Both the position numbers and the translations under genes were made by a program. Under the pieces are notes generated by a model that was given only the letters and a program-made list of their open reading frames with translations, made no database searches and was not told the origin of the DNA. Shown here one piece after another: positions 33,766 through 42,273 of a stretch of 64,000 bases of DNA. This stretch comes from JACQGZ01 sp036004665 (GTDB lineage Bacteria; Sysuimicrobiota; Sysuimicrobiia; Sysuimicrobiales; Humicultoraceae): positions 6,231 through 70,230 of the forward strand of contig DASYRG010000015.1 in NCBI GenBank assembly GCA_036004665.1. The letters are read 5' to 3'. Each line of letters opens with the position of its first letter. Position 1 is the stretch's first letter.

Positions 33766-34368
33766 ATGGCAGCGTCCTTGCGACGTCCCGGCCCATCCCG
33801 GCGGCGCACACTCAAGCGGTGCGCCTGGGCAGAGGGGAGCGCCCTGATGCGGGCCTACCACGACCGGGAATGGGGGACCCCAGTCCATCGGGACCGGACC
33901 CTGTTCGAATTCCTGGTCCTGGAGGGTGCGCAGGCCGGCCTCTCCTGGGAGACGGTGCTGCGAAAGCGGGCCCGGTACCGGCAGATCTTTCACCGCTTTG
34001 ATCCCTCCAGGGTGGCGCGCTACGGCTCGCGGGACATCCGGCGTCTGTTGGCCGATCCGGGTATCGTCCGCAACCGGGCCAAGATCCGCGCAGCGATCCG
34101 CAACGCCCAGGCGGTGCTGGCGATCCAAAAGGAGTTCGGGTCCTTCAGCCGCTACCTCTGGGGGTTCGTGGATGGACACCCAATCCGGCGCCGCTCCCGC
34201 TCCCTGGCGGATCTCCCGGTGACGACGCCGGAGGCCGAAGCGCTCAGCCGCGATCTGCGCCGGCGGGGGTTTGCCTTCGTCGGCCCGACCATCTGTTACG
34301 CGTTCATGCAGGCGGTGGGGATGGTGAACGACCACACAACCTCGTGCTTCCGCTACCGACAGGTCTGA
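33766..34368 (+). CDS. tag: DNA-3-methyladenine glycosylase I
   Basis: This 200-residue repair enzyme removes 3-methyladenine from DNA. It has the Tag pattern R-C-A-W-A near 18, MRAYHDREWGTPVH (~28–41), LFEFLVLEGAQAGLSWETVLRKR (~46–68), and the zinc and base-binding end MQAVGMVNDHTTSCFRY (~180–196) with the conserved HxxxC. Length is normal (~190). It starts 24 bp after the tRNA and precedes proC by 4 bp. Confidence 0.93.
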   Translation: MAASLRRPGPSRRRTLKRCAWAEGSALMRAYHDREWGTPVHRDRTLFEFLVLEGAQAGLSWETVLRKRARYRQIFHRFDPSRVARYGSRDIRRLLADPGIVRNRAKIRAAIRNAQAVLAIQKEFGSFSRYLWGFVDGHPIRRRSRSLADLPVTTPEAEALSRDLRRRGFAFVGPTICYAFMQAVGMVNDHTTSCFRYRQV

Positions 34369-34372
34369 CCCC

Positions 34373-35260
34373 ATGCTGACGGACACCCGCCTCGCCTTTA
34401 TCGGCGCCGGCGTCATGGGCGAGGCGATGATCCGCGGCCTGCTCGCGCACGAACTCGTCGCGCCGGAGGCGATCACGGCGAGCCACCCGCGCCGCGAGCG
34501 CCTGGAGGAACTCGCCGCGCAGTTTAGGATCGGCACCACGACGGATAACTGTAAGGCGGTCGAGGGCGCCGGCATCGTGATCCTCTCGGTGAAACCACAG
34601 GTCCTCCCCGCCCTCCTGGGCGAACTGCGCGGACGGATTCCCAAACGGGCGTTCGTCCTCTCCATCGTGGCGGGCGCGCGCATCGCCACCATCGTGAAAG
34701 GGTTGGAGCACCGCGCCGTGGTGCGCTGCATGCCCAACACGCCCGCGCAGGTGGGCGAAGGGATGACGGTCTGGACGGCCACGCCCGCGGTGGGGTCCAG
34801 TCAGCGCGCCCAGGCCCAGGCGGTGCTGGGCGCCCTGGGGAAAGACCTGCACGTCGATGATGAGGAGTTCCTGGACATGGCCACCGCGGTCAGCGGCACC
34901 GGACCCACCTATGTCTTCCTGTTGATGGAGGCGCTCATCGACGCCGCTGTGCACCTGGGCTTCTCCCGCGCCGACGCCCGAACGCTCGTCGTGCAGACTC
35001 TGCGTGGGTCGGCGCTCTTCGCCGAGCAGTCGCGGGCGCACCCGGCCGAATTGCGCAATATGGTGACCTCGCCGGGCGGGACCAGCGCGGCCGCCATCTA
35101 CCAGCTGGAGAAGGGCGCCCTGCGCACCATCTTTAGCAAGGCGGTCTGGGCAGCCTACCAGCGCTCGGTCGCGCTGGGACAGCGCCAGCCCGGACCCTCC
35201 GCGCCGAATGCCGACGAGGCCGCGGCGCCGGACGACGCCGAAGAGACGCCGCCGGAATGA
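34373..35260 (+). CDS. proC: Pyrroline-5-carboxylate reductase
   Basis: This 295-residue enzyme makes proline from P5C using NAD(P)H. It has the Rossmann start FIGAGVMGEAMIRGLL (~8–23), VKPQVLP near 75, RCMPNTPAQVGEGMT near 120, and the C-terminal family signature SGTGPTYVFLLMEALIDAAVHLG … TSPGGTSAAAI. About 25 residues at the C-terminus (rich in P, A, D, E) are beyond the normal end and probably disordered. Confidence 0.94.
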   Translation: MLTDTRLAFIGAGVMGEAMIRGLLAHELVAPEAITASHPRRERLEELAAQFRIGTTTDNCKAVEGAGIVILSVKPQVLPALLGELRGRIPKRAFVLSIVAGARIATIVKGLEHRAVVRCMPNTPAQVGEGMTVWTATPAVGSSQRAQAQAVLGALGKDLHVDDEEFLDMATAVSGTGPTYVFLLMEALIDAAVHLGFSRADARTLVVQTLRGSALFAEQSRAHPAELRNMVTSPGGTSAAAIYQLEKGALRTIFSKAVWAAYQRSVALGQRQPGPSAPNADEAAAPDDAEETPPE

Positions 35261-35355
35261 GCCGGTGTCGTCGCGCGAGGCGAGCGGTCCTTCGTGCATG
35301 CGGGAGGAGATTGCTGCGGAAGCGGGCAACAACATAGCGGCACTCGGGAGAGCGG

Positions 35356-36240
35356 ATGGCGTCAGAGCACTCGACAACCGGCGAACCGACCCACTCGGAT
35401 CGCTCCGCAGTCGCATTCGCCCTGGTTATGGCAGTGCTGGTCGTGGGGGCGGTCGTGGGCACGCTGGTGGCGCGCGGCCGCTGGTGGATTCCGCCGCTGG
35501 CCTCCGTCCAGGGCCGCGACGTTGACCGGCTGCTCTTCGTCACCTTCGGGATCATCAGCGCCGCCTTCATTCTGGTGCAGGGTCTCCTGGCGCTGCTGGT
35601 TTGGCTGTACCGCGACCGGGGGCAGCGCGCCAGCCACTGGCACGAGCACCGCGGCCTGGAGCTGACCTACACGATCGTGCCCGCGGTCGTGATGGCCGGC
35701 CTGACGATCACCGCCGCGGGGTTGTGGTCGCGCATCCATAGCACGCCGCCGGCCGGCGCCTTGGTGGTCGAGGTCCGCGCGGAGCAGTTCGGATGGCGGG
35801 CGCGCTATCCCGGGCCGGACGGTCGGTTCGGAAAGTCCGATCGCGCCGCGTTTACCCGCGAGCGCGTCGATCCGGCCACGATGACGCAGCGTATTCAGCA
35901 GAACCCGTTCGCCGTGGATCCAAACGATCCAGCGGGGCGCGACGACATCGTCACCCAGGACCTCCGCGCCGCGCCGATGCACCTGGTCGTCAATCGCCCG
36001 GTGGAGGTGCGGCTCTGGAGCAAGGACGTGGTGCACTCCTTCTTCGTTCCGCGGTTCCGCATGAAGCAGGATGTCGTCCCCGGCATTACCGTGAGTATGT
36101 GGTTCACGCCCACGGCAACCGGCACGTACGAGATCGCCTGCGCCGAACTCTGCGGGCTGCTGCACTACAGCATGCTCGGGAAGATCGTCGTGGAGACGCA
36201 GGAGCAGTTCGACGCCTGGCTGGCGGGCCAGAACCCGTGA
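35356..36240 (+). CDS. coxB: Cytochrome c oxidase subunit II
   Basis: This 294-residue subunit has two transmembrane helices (~20–40, ~58–82 and a further hydrophobic hairpin ~100–120) and an external cupredoxin domain. The CuA site is present: H in DVVHSFFVP, and C-A-E-L-C-G-L-L-H-Y-S-M with both cysteines, the glutamate, the histidine and the methionine. It receives electrons from cytochrome c; no haem c domain is fused. It opens the cox operon and is followed by coxA after 22 bp. Confidence 0.93.
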   Translation: MASEHSTTGEPTHSDRSAVAFALVMAVLVVGAVVGTLVARGRWWIPPLASVQGRDVDRLLFVTFGIISAAFILVQGLLALLVWLYRDRGQRASHWHEHRGLELTYTIVPAVVMAGLTITAAGLWSRIHSTPPAGALVVEVRAEQFGWRARYPGPDGRFGKSDRAAFTRERVDPATMTQRIQQNPFAVDPNDPAGRDDIVTQDLRAAPMHLVVNRPVEVRLWSKDVVHSFFVPRFRMKQDVVPGITVSMWFTPTATGTYEIACAELCGLLHYSMLGKIVVETQEQFDAWLAGQNP

Positions 36241-36262
36241 GAGGATAGAGGAGCGAAGCCTG

Positions 36263-38110
36263 ATGGATGCGGCGACGGCGCACGCCGAGGCCCATACCGA
36301 GCACGAACTGAGCTTCTGGCGGAAGTACATCTTCTCCACCGACCATAAGATCATCGGGATCCAGTACGCGCTCACCTCGATGTTCATGGCCGTGCTGGGG
36401 GGCTTCCTGGCGATGTTCGTGCGCCTCCAGCTGGGCTGGCCCGGGCGCCAGTGGCCGATCCTGGGCAGCCTCTTTCCCGGCGGTATGCCCGGGGGAGAGA
36501 TGACCCAGGCGTTCTATCTCTCGTCGGTGACGATGCACGGCACGATCATGATCTTCTTCGTCCTCACCACGTTGCTCACCGGCGGTTTTGGCAACTTCCT
36601 CATTCCTTTGCAGATCGGCGCGCGGGACATGGCCTTTCCGTTCCTCAACGCGCTCTCCTACTGGCTGTATCCGCCGGCGATCATCGTGCTCCTGGCCTCC
36701 TTCTTTGTCTCCGGCGGCGCAGCGGGCGGCGGATGGACCTCCTATGCTCCGCTCTCGGCCCTGCCGCAGGCGGCACCGGGCTCGGGGATGGGGCAGACGC
36801 TCTGGCTGGTCAGCCTGGCCATCCTGATCGTGGCCTTCCTCCTCGGATCGTTGAATTACATCACCACCGTGCTGCAGCTGCGCACGCGCGGCATGTCCAT
36901 GCTGCGGCTGCCGCTGACGATCTGGGCGCTCTTCCTGACCTCCATCCTCTCCCTACTGGCCTTTCCCGTGCTGCTGGCGGCGTCGATCATGCTGCTCTTC
37001 GACCGCATGGGCGGGACGAGTTTCTTCGTCCCCGCCGGGCTGATCGTGGGCACGGTGCCCGTCGACCACGCCGGCGGCAACCCGCTGCTCTGGCAGCACC
37101 TCTTCTGGTTCCTCGGCCACCCCGAGGTCTACGTGCTGATCCTGCCGCCGATGGGGATGGTCTCAGACATCCTGGCCAACAACGCGCGCAAGCCCATCTT
37201 CGGCTACCGCTTCATGGTGGCCAGCCTTGCCTCGATCACCTTCCTCTCCTTCCTGGTCTGGGGGCATCACATGTACACCAGCGGGATGCATCCGCTGCTG
37301 GGCACGGCCTTCATGACCACGACGCTGATCATCGCGGTGCCCTCGGCGATCAAGACCTTCAACTGGCTGGCCACCCTCTGGCGGGCGAAGATCCGTTTCA
37401 CCAGCGCTATGCTCTTCACGCTGGGCTTCCTCTCGCTCTTCGTTACCGGCGGGCTCACCGGGATCATGCTGGGCCAGCCGCCGGTGGACATCTACCTGCA
37501 GGACACCTTTTTCGTGGTCGCCCACTTCCACTTCGTGATGGGCCTGGCCGCCATCTTCGCCTCCTTCGCCGGCACCTACTACTGGTTCCCCAAGATGTTT
37601 GGGCGGATGATGTCGGAGCGGTTGGGCAAATGGCACTTCTGGCTCTCCTTCCCCGCCGCCTATCTGACCTTCTTCCCCATGCATTACGCCGGGCTGATGG
37701 GGATGATGCGCCGCATCTACTCGCCGGCGCTCTACGCGCACCTGCAGGGGCTGCAGCCGATCAACATCGTGGTCTCTATCGGGGCGTTCATTCTCTTTTC
37801 AGCGCAGTTCATCTTCCTCTACAACTTCTTCCGCTCAACCCGCCGCGGCCCGAAGGCGGAGCGAAATCCCTGGGGCGCCACCACGCTGGAATGGCAGGCG
37901 CCTTCCCCGCCGCCGCACGGCAACTGGGGGGCGCACCTGCCCGTCGTGCACCGCTGGGCGTACGAATACAGCACCCCGGGCATGGCCGACGATTTCATTC
38001 CCCAGACCCAGCCCAGCGGCGTCCCGGTGGGCGCGGGTACCGGCGACGGCGAAGGTGCGCACCGAGGCGGCGACGGGACGCACGGCGACGGTCGAGCGCG
38101 GAGCGGGTAG
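36263..38110 (+). CDS. coxA: Cytochrome c oxidase subunit I
   Basis: This 615-residue haem-copper oxidase core has 12 or more helices. It has the low-spin haem histidine in VTMHGTIMIFF, LGHPEVYVLILP (CuB ligand and the A1-type glutamate with the cross-linked H-Y), WGHHMYTSG for the two CuB histidines, the K-channel lysine in VPSAIKTFNW, and VAHFHFVMG for both haem a/a3 histidines. The glutamate in GHPEVY marks an A1-type enzyme rather than A2 or cbb3. The last ~40 residues are G/D/H-rich and probably disordered. Confidence 0.96.
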   Translation: MDAATAHAEAHTEHELSFWRKYIFSTDHKIIGIQYALTSMFMAVLGGFLAMFVRLQLGWPGRQWPILGSLFPGGMPGGEMTQAFYLSSVTMHGTIMIFFVLTTLLTGGFGNFLIPLQIGARDMAFPFLNALSYWLYPPAIIVLLASFFVSGGAAGGGWTSYAPLSALPQAAPGSGMGQTLWLVSLAILIVAFLLGSLNYITTVLQLRTRGMSMLRLPLTIWALFLTSILSLLAFPVLLAASIMLLFDRMGGTSFFVPAGLIVGTVPVDHAGGNPLLWQHLFWFLGHPEVYVLILPPMGMVSDILANNARKPIFGYRFMVASLASITFLSFLVWGHHMYTSGMHPLLGTAFMTTTLIIAVPSAIKTFNWLATLWRAKIRFTSAMLFTLGFLSLFVTGGLTGIMLGQPPVDIYLQDTFFVVAHFHFVMGLAAIFASFAGTYYWFPKMFGRMMSERLGKWHFWLSFPAAYLTFFPMHYAGLMGMMRRIYSPALYAHLQGLQPINIVVSIGAFILFSAQFIFLYNFFRSTRRGPKAERNPWGATTLEWQAPSPPPHGNWGAHLPVVHRWAYEYSTPGMADDFIPQTQPSGVPVGAGTGDGEGAHRGGDGTHGDGRARSG

Positions 38111-38123
38111 GAGAGAGGGGGCG

Positions 38124-38828
38124 GTGGCCAGGGTGATCGTGAGCAGACGTCCCGAGGCGGCGCGCCGGGCGGCCGGGGGGAACGGCCATCTGGCGTCCCC
38201 GCCCGGCTTCGGCGACCGCGACGGTCCCGGCTGGGGCGCCGAGCCTTCTCCCGTCGCCACTGCCCGCGTGGGACTCTGGATCCTGCTGGTGGCGGTGACG
38301 ATGCTCTTCATCGCTTTCACCGTCTCCTATCTCTCCCGCCGCAGCGCTCCGGACTGGACCCCGGTGCCTCTTCCCGGCATCCTCTGGGTGAACACCGCGG
38401 TCCTGCTGGCGAGCAGCGGCGTCCTGGAATGGACGCGCCGGACCCACCGGGCGCACCAGGGCGACGCGCTGCGCCGCGGTCTGATGCTGGCCGGGGGTCT
38501 CGGCCTGCTCTTCTTGATCGGGCAGATCGCGGCGTGGCGCGCGCTGGACGCCGCCGGCGTCTTCATGAGCAGCAGCCCGCACAGCGCCTTCTTCTACTTG
38601 CTCACCGGGGTGCACGGGCTGCACCTGCTGGGTGGGTTGGGGGGATTGGGCTACGCGCTCTCCCGGTCATCGCGCCCCGCGCCGGCACGTCAGCCGGTCC
38701 CGGCCCCGGAAAGCCAGCCGGCTCCAGCCTCGGGGGGGCAGACGGTTCCCGCAGCGGAGGGTGCGACGCTCTTCTGGCATTTTCTCTCGGCGCTGTGGGT
38801 ATACGTGCTGATCCTCATCTCAATCTAG
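38124..38828 (+). CDS. Cytochrome c oxidase subunit III-like protein (first of two)
   Basis: This is a 234-residue subunit III homologue from GTG 38124, which has GGAGAGAGGGG directly upstream; an in-frame ATG at 38055 lies within coxA. After a charged ~45-residue N-terminus it has five helices with SSGVLEWTRR, FFYLLTGVHGLHLLGGLG and the terminal LFWHFLSALWVYVLI. A 40-residue Pro/Ala/Gln-rich loop precedes the last helix. It supports the proton-pumping core. Having two adjacent subunit III genes is unusual. Confidence 0.82.
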   Translation: MARVIVSRRPEAARRAAGGNGHLASPPGFGDRDGPGWGAEPSPVATARVGLWILLVAVTMLFIAFTVSYLSRRSAPDWTPVPLPGILWVNTAVLLASSGVLEWTRRTHRAHQGDALRRGLMLAGGLGLLFLIGQIAAWRALDAAGVFMSSSPHSAFFYLLTGVHGLHLLGGLGGLGYALSRSSRPAPARQPVPAPESQPAPASGGQTVPAAEGATLFWHFLSALWVYVLILISI

Positions 38829-38833
38829 GAGCG

Positions 38834-39469
38834 ATGATGGCGGGAGAGCAGGAGCGGATGACGGTGTCGGCGTGGGGCGGCGGGGAATCGCCCTTCGCCG
38901 TCCCCTGGCCGAAACTGATGATGTGGCTCTTCCTGCTCAGCGACGCCCTCACCTTTGCGGCGCTGCTCTCCGGCTACGCGGCGATGCGGCTGACGGCCGG
39001 AGGGTGGCCTCGCCAGGCCGACTTCTTTAACATCAACTTCGTCGTCGGCCCGATGACCTTCATCCTCATCTGCAGCAGCGCGACGATGGCGGTGGCCGTG
39101 GGCGCGGCGAGGCGCGGGGATCGCGCGCTGGTGGCGCGCTTCCTTGGCCTGACCATCCTCGGCGGCCTCATGTTCCTGGGGATGCAGGCGTTCGAATGGA
39201 CCTCCTTCATCCGCGAGGGCGCGCGGCTCACCGGGTGGGTAGGGAACGCCGACGGCGGTCCGCTCCCGCCGATGTTCCCCGCGACCTTCTTCGTCATCAC
39301 TGGGTTCCACGGGGGCCACGTGACCAGCGGGGTCATCTATCTCATCATCAAGGCCATCCAAGCGACGCGCGGTCGGTTCTCCGCGGAGATGGTCGAAGTG
39401 GCCGGCTTGTACTGGCACTTCGTCGATCTGGTGTGGGTGTTCATCTTCACCCTGCTCTATCTGCTCTGA
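38834..39469 (+). CDS. coxC: Cytochrome c oxidase subunit III (second)
   Basis: This is a 211-residue membrane subunit III from ATG 38834 behind TAGGAG. Helix patterns include FLLSDALTFAALLSGY, MFLGMQAFEWTSFI with the conserved glutamate, FFVITGFHGGHVTSG and the classic end YWHFVDLVWVFIFTLLYL. This copy is closer to the canonical subunit III than the one before it. The frame extends upstream to 38429, but that is a shadow of the previous gene. Confidence 0.9.
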   Translation: MMAGEQERMTVSAWGGGESPFAVPWPKLMMWLFLLSDALTFAALLSGYAAMRLTAGGWPRQADFFNINFVVGPMTFILICSSATMAVAVGAARRGDRALVARFLGLTILGGLMFLGMQAFEWTSFIREGARLTGWVGNADGGPLPPMFPATFFVITGFHGGHVTSGVIYLIIKAIQATRGRFSAEMVEVAGLYWHFVDLVWVFIFTLLYLL

Positions 39470-39484
39470 GGCGAGGGGGACCGG

Positions 39485-39805
39485 ATGAGGGAGGGAGCGG
39501 ACGCGGCGCACGGGGGCGGGAGATGGTACCAGACCTATGTGGTGGTCTGGGTCTGGCTGCTCGCCTTCACCGTCATCGAGGTCGGGGCCGTCGCGCTGCG
39601 GCTGGAGCGCGCCCTGTTGGTGACGCTGCTCCTGGCGCTCTCGCTGATGAAGGCGGCCCTCATCGTCGCCTACTTCATGCACCTGCGCTATGAGCGGCTC
39701 AACCTGATCTACCTGGTGCTGACCCCGCTGATCCTGATCCTCGTGCTCTTCGGGGGCGTCATCCCCGACGCGCTGAACGCCTTCCATCTCCGGCCCCGGC
39801 CCTAG
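39485..39805 (+). CDS. coxD: Cytochrome c oxidase subunit IV family protein
   Basis: This 106-residue protein with three transmembrane helices has the pattern of prokaryotic COX4: LLALSLMKAALIVAYFMHLRYERL followed by a last helix. It is a small accessory subunit that stabilises the oxidase. It lies 15 bp after subunit III. Confidence 0.88.
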   Translation: MREGADAAHGGGRWYQTYVVVWVWLLAFTVIEVGAVALRLERALLVTLLLALSLMKAALIVAYFMHLRYERLNLIYLVLTPLILILVLFGGVIPDALNAFHLRPRP

Positions 39806-39869
39806 GCCGCCACGGCCGCGCCCCTCGCCGCTGTGGGCGACGGCGCTCGCGTCGGGTCTGGCCTACGCG

Positions 39870-40361
39870 GTGCTCGCCGCCGCGCTCTCGGCGGAACCCC
39901 CCATGGCGCTGCCCGCGGTGGTGGCGGCCCTCGTCGCCGCGGCCCCGACGATCATCGCCGTGGTCAATACCGCGGCGCTGTTCTGCCTGCTGGCCGGGTG
40001 GCGGGCGATCCGCCGCGGCCGGGTGCGGGCCCACCGCGCCCTGATGCTGGCGGCGGCGGGCTGCATCAGCTTCTTCCTCATCCTCTACGTCACAAGGGTG
40101 AGCCTAGGCGGGGTGAAGGCGTTTCCGGGGCCGGCGGCGGTGCGCGTCTACCTCTATCTGCCCCTGCTGACCGTCCACATCGGGCTGTCCGTCCTGTCGG
40201 TGCCCCTGGTGATCCACAACCTCGTGATCGGTCTAACCTATCGACCCGGAGAGGTTCCTTTCACGGCGCACCCGCGGGTGGGGCGGTGGGCGGTCTTGCT
40301 GTGGTCGATCAGCCTGGTCCTGGGGCTGGTGGTCTACCTGCTCCTCAACGTCCTCTACTGA
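39870..40361 (+). CDS. DUF420 family membrane protein (CtaM-like)
   Basis: This 163-residue protein has four to five helices with HRALMLAAAGCISFFLILYVTRV near 55 and LLTVHIGLSVLSVPLVIHNLV near 105, the DUF420 pattern. In Bacillota the homologue CtaM is needed for maturation of the aa3 oxidase, and position at the end of the cox operon agrees. The GTG is the first start codon in frame, but coding potential extends upstream, so the N-terminus is uncertain. The stop codon directly abuts the stop of the convergent LuxR-type gene. Confidence 0.78.
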   Translation: MLAAALSAEPPMALPAVVAALVAAAPTIIAVVNTAALFCLLAGWRAIRRGRVRAHRALMLAAAGCISFFLILYVTRVSLGGVKAFPGPAAVRVYLYLPLLTVHIGLSVLSVPLVIHNLVIGLTYRPGEVPFTAHPRVGRWAVLLWSISLVLGLVVYLLLNVLY

Positions 40362-40799
40362 TCACAGCATTCCCTCGTCGCTGAGGCGCTTGACCATAGC
40401 CGAGCGCGTATTCACGCCCAGGCGCGTGAAGAGCCGGCGCAGGTGGGTGAGGACGGTCCAGCTGCTGATGCCCAGGTGGACGCTGATCTCTTTGGTCGCC
40501 AGCCCTCGCCCGACCAGGCGCGCGATCTCCAGCTCTCTCGGTGTCACGTCGACGTCGGAAGGCCGTTCCCGCAGGCGGCTGAGGCGGTAGGTGGCGCCCT
40601 CGACGTCGATCTCGGCCAGCACCTCCTGGACGACCCCGTGAGGCTGCGGCGCCGCCGCGCCCGCCCGGTCGCGGCTGATCAGCGCCAGTTCTCGCAGCAT
40701 GCGCTCCCGGGCGGTGGCGAGGTGCGCGAGCTCGCGCAGCATGCCCTCCTCCGTGCGCTCCTCGACCCGTCGGACCATCCGTGCCGTCATCGTTTTCAT
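40362..40799 (-). CDS. LuxR/GerE-type HTH transcriptional regulator
   Basis: This 145-residue protein has a C-terminal GerE helix-turn-helix (residues ~83–140: VTPRELEIARLVGRGLATKEISVHLGISSWTVLTHLRRLFTRLGV). The N-terminal ~80 residues form a helical region without a recognisable receiver or ligand-binding domain. The ATG overlaps the stop of the HTH–TPR regulator as ATGA, so the two are translationally coupled. It may be the output or co-regulator of the peptide-sensing cassette upstream; its targets are unknown. Confidence 0.85.
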   Translation of the reverse strand: MKTMTARMVRRVEERTEEGMLRELAHLATARERMLRELALISRDRAGAAAPQPHGVVQEVLAEIDVEGATYRLSRLRERPSDVDVTPRELEIARLVGRGLATKEISVHLGISSWTVLTHLRRLFTRLGVNTRSAMVKRLSDEGML

Positions 40800-42088
40800 C
40801 GTCCCGCGGCCGCCCATGCCTCCTGCGCGGCAAACGCCTGCGCAAACGCGCGCGCGGCCTCCCCCTCCCTTCCCGCCTCCATGTGCGCATAGCCGATGTC
40901 GCGCAGCGCCTCGGCGCGTTCTTTGTTCATGTCCATCTCGCCGAACATCTCGGCGGCGCGGCGGTATCGGGTCACCGCCTCGTCCAGACGCCGCTCCACG
41001 CGGGCCACCGCCCCCAGGACCGCCTCGCCCCGCGCCGCCTCAGCGGGATCCTCGAGCTGCTGGGCCAGCCGCACCGCCTCGGCGGCCCACCGCTCCGCCT
41101 CACCGGCCCGCCCCTGCGCCAGCGCGGCCCTGGCCAGTTCGGTCAAGGTCGCCCCCCGGCCGGAATCGTCGGCGAGGCGCTCGGCGATGGTCAGGCTCTG
41201 GCGAAGAAGGGTTTCGGCGTCCGCGGGGCGGCCGCGTTCCAGCAGCAGCATCGCCTGATTCCGCTTCACGCCGCCGAGGAGCTGCAGGTTTTCCTGGACC
41301 TCCAGATGCGCTGACGCCCGCTGCAGGTACGCCGCGGCCTCGTCGAAGGCCCGATCCTGCATCGCCGCGATTCCGCTGTTGATGTCCAGCAGGGCACGGG
41401 CGGCGGGATCGGCCGCCTGATCCAGGAAGGCCCTGGCCTCCTCGAACGCGGCGAGCGCCTGCCCCGCGAGCCCCAGGTTGAGGAAGACGCGTCCCAGGTT
41501 GGTGAGGATGACCGCCTGGAGGCGCCGGTCCGGTGGGTCGCTGCGGCGGATCAAGGCCAGGGCATCGGTGAGGTGAGTGCGGGCCACCCGGAAGCGCCGC
41601 CGCCGGATGGCGAGCAGCCCGCGGGCATTGGCGGCCAGCGCCGCCAGCCCTGCGTCCGCCAGTGCCGCTGCCCCACTGTCGGCGCGACGAAGGTGTTCAT
41701 CGGCGAGGTCGAACTGGCGCAGGCCCAGGAGCGCCTGCCCGAGCCCGAGGCGAGCTCGCGTCAGCAGACGCCGATCGCCGGCCCGCACCGCCAGGGCCTC
41801 CGCCGCCTGATAGGCTTCGAGCGCCGGGGTCAGCTGATGCTGACGGAGGAGGATGTCTCCGTGGCGAAGCCTCGCTTCGGCCTCTCCGGGCCCGTCAGCT
41901 TCGGATAGGAGCGAGGAGGAGGTGACGCCCAGCCGGTCTGCGAGGAGGCGGAGGGTGGCGAGGGACGGCCGGACCTTGCCGTGCTCCACCATGCTGATGA
42001 AGCTGACCGACAGGTCGCCTCCGGCGAGGGCGCGCTGCGTCATCCCCCTGGCCTTCCGGAGATCGCGGATTTTCACACCCAGCCCCAC
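40796..42088 (-). CDS. HTH (XRE)–TPR regulator, candidate RRNPP-type peptide receptor
   Basis: This 430-residue protein begins with a 55-residue XRE-type helix-turn-helix (IRDLRKARGMTQRALAGGD … VSFISMVEHGKVRPSLATLRLLADRLGV). About 360 residues of tandem tetratricopeptide repeats follow (roughly eight helix pairs; e.g. RAGDRRLLTRARLGLGQALL, ADDSGRGATLTELARAALAQ). This is the NprR/PlcR layout of cytoplasmic receptors that bind re-imported signal peptides; NprR is about 420 residues. The GTG start is 59 bp after a small gene for a secreted peptide, which strengthens this reading. Alternative: a general XRE–TPR regulator without a peptide ligand. Confidence 0.85.
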   Translation of the reverse strand: MGLGVKIRDLRKARGMTQRALAGGDLSVSFISMVEHGKVRPSLATLRLLADRLGVTSSSLLSEADGPGEAEARLRHGDILLRQHQLTPALEAYQAAEALAVRAGDRRLLTRARLGLGQALLGLRQFDLADEHLRRADSGAAALADAGLAALAANARGLLAIRRRRFRVARTHLTDALALIRRSDPPDRRLQAVILTNLGRVFLNLGLAGQALAAFEEARAFLDQAADPAARALLDINSGIAAMQDRAFDEAAAYLQRASAHLEVQENLQLLGGVKRNQAMLLLERGRPADAETLLRQSLTIAERLADDSGRGATLTELARAALAQGRAGEAERWAAEAVRLAQQLEDPAEAARGEAVLGAVARVERRLDEAVTRYRRAAEMFGEMDMNKERAEALRDIGYAHMEAGREGEAARAFAQAFAAQEAWAAAGR

Positions 42089-42147
42089 GGCCCACCCCCG
42101 GAGCGATCATCGGGATGACCCGGGGCGGGGTGTTGAGTCGGTTGGGG

Positions 42148-42273
42148 TTACCTCTCCCCCGTGCCCCCGTAGGAGTCGAAGTCTCCCGACCCCGCAAACG
42201 CAGGCGCGGCGCCAGCCGGAAGAAGGACTCCCAGGGACAGGGCAAGGAGGACTCCAATCAGGATCCTCTTCAC
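42148..42273 (-). CDS. Small secreted peptide precursor (41 residues), candidate pheromone
   Basis: GTG 42273 to TAA 42150–42148 encodes 41 residues. The start has a near-perfect ribosome binding site, AAGGGGAGG, 7 bases upstream. Residues 1–27 form a textbook signal peptide: M-K-R, hydrophobic core ILIGVLLALSLGVLLP, then A-G-A-A-P-A-F-A with an A-x-A cleavage site. The predicted mature piece is only 14 residues, GSGDFDSYGGTGER. Short exported precursors with a mature C-terminal peptide beside an HTH–TPR regulator are the hallmark of RRNPP quorum systems (PapR, NprX, Phr). Same strand and 59 bp before the regulator gene. It is too short for usual gene finders. Confidence 0.72.
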   Translation of the reverse strand: MKRILIGVLLALSLGVLLPAGAAPAFAGSGDFDSYGGTGER

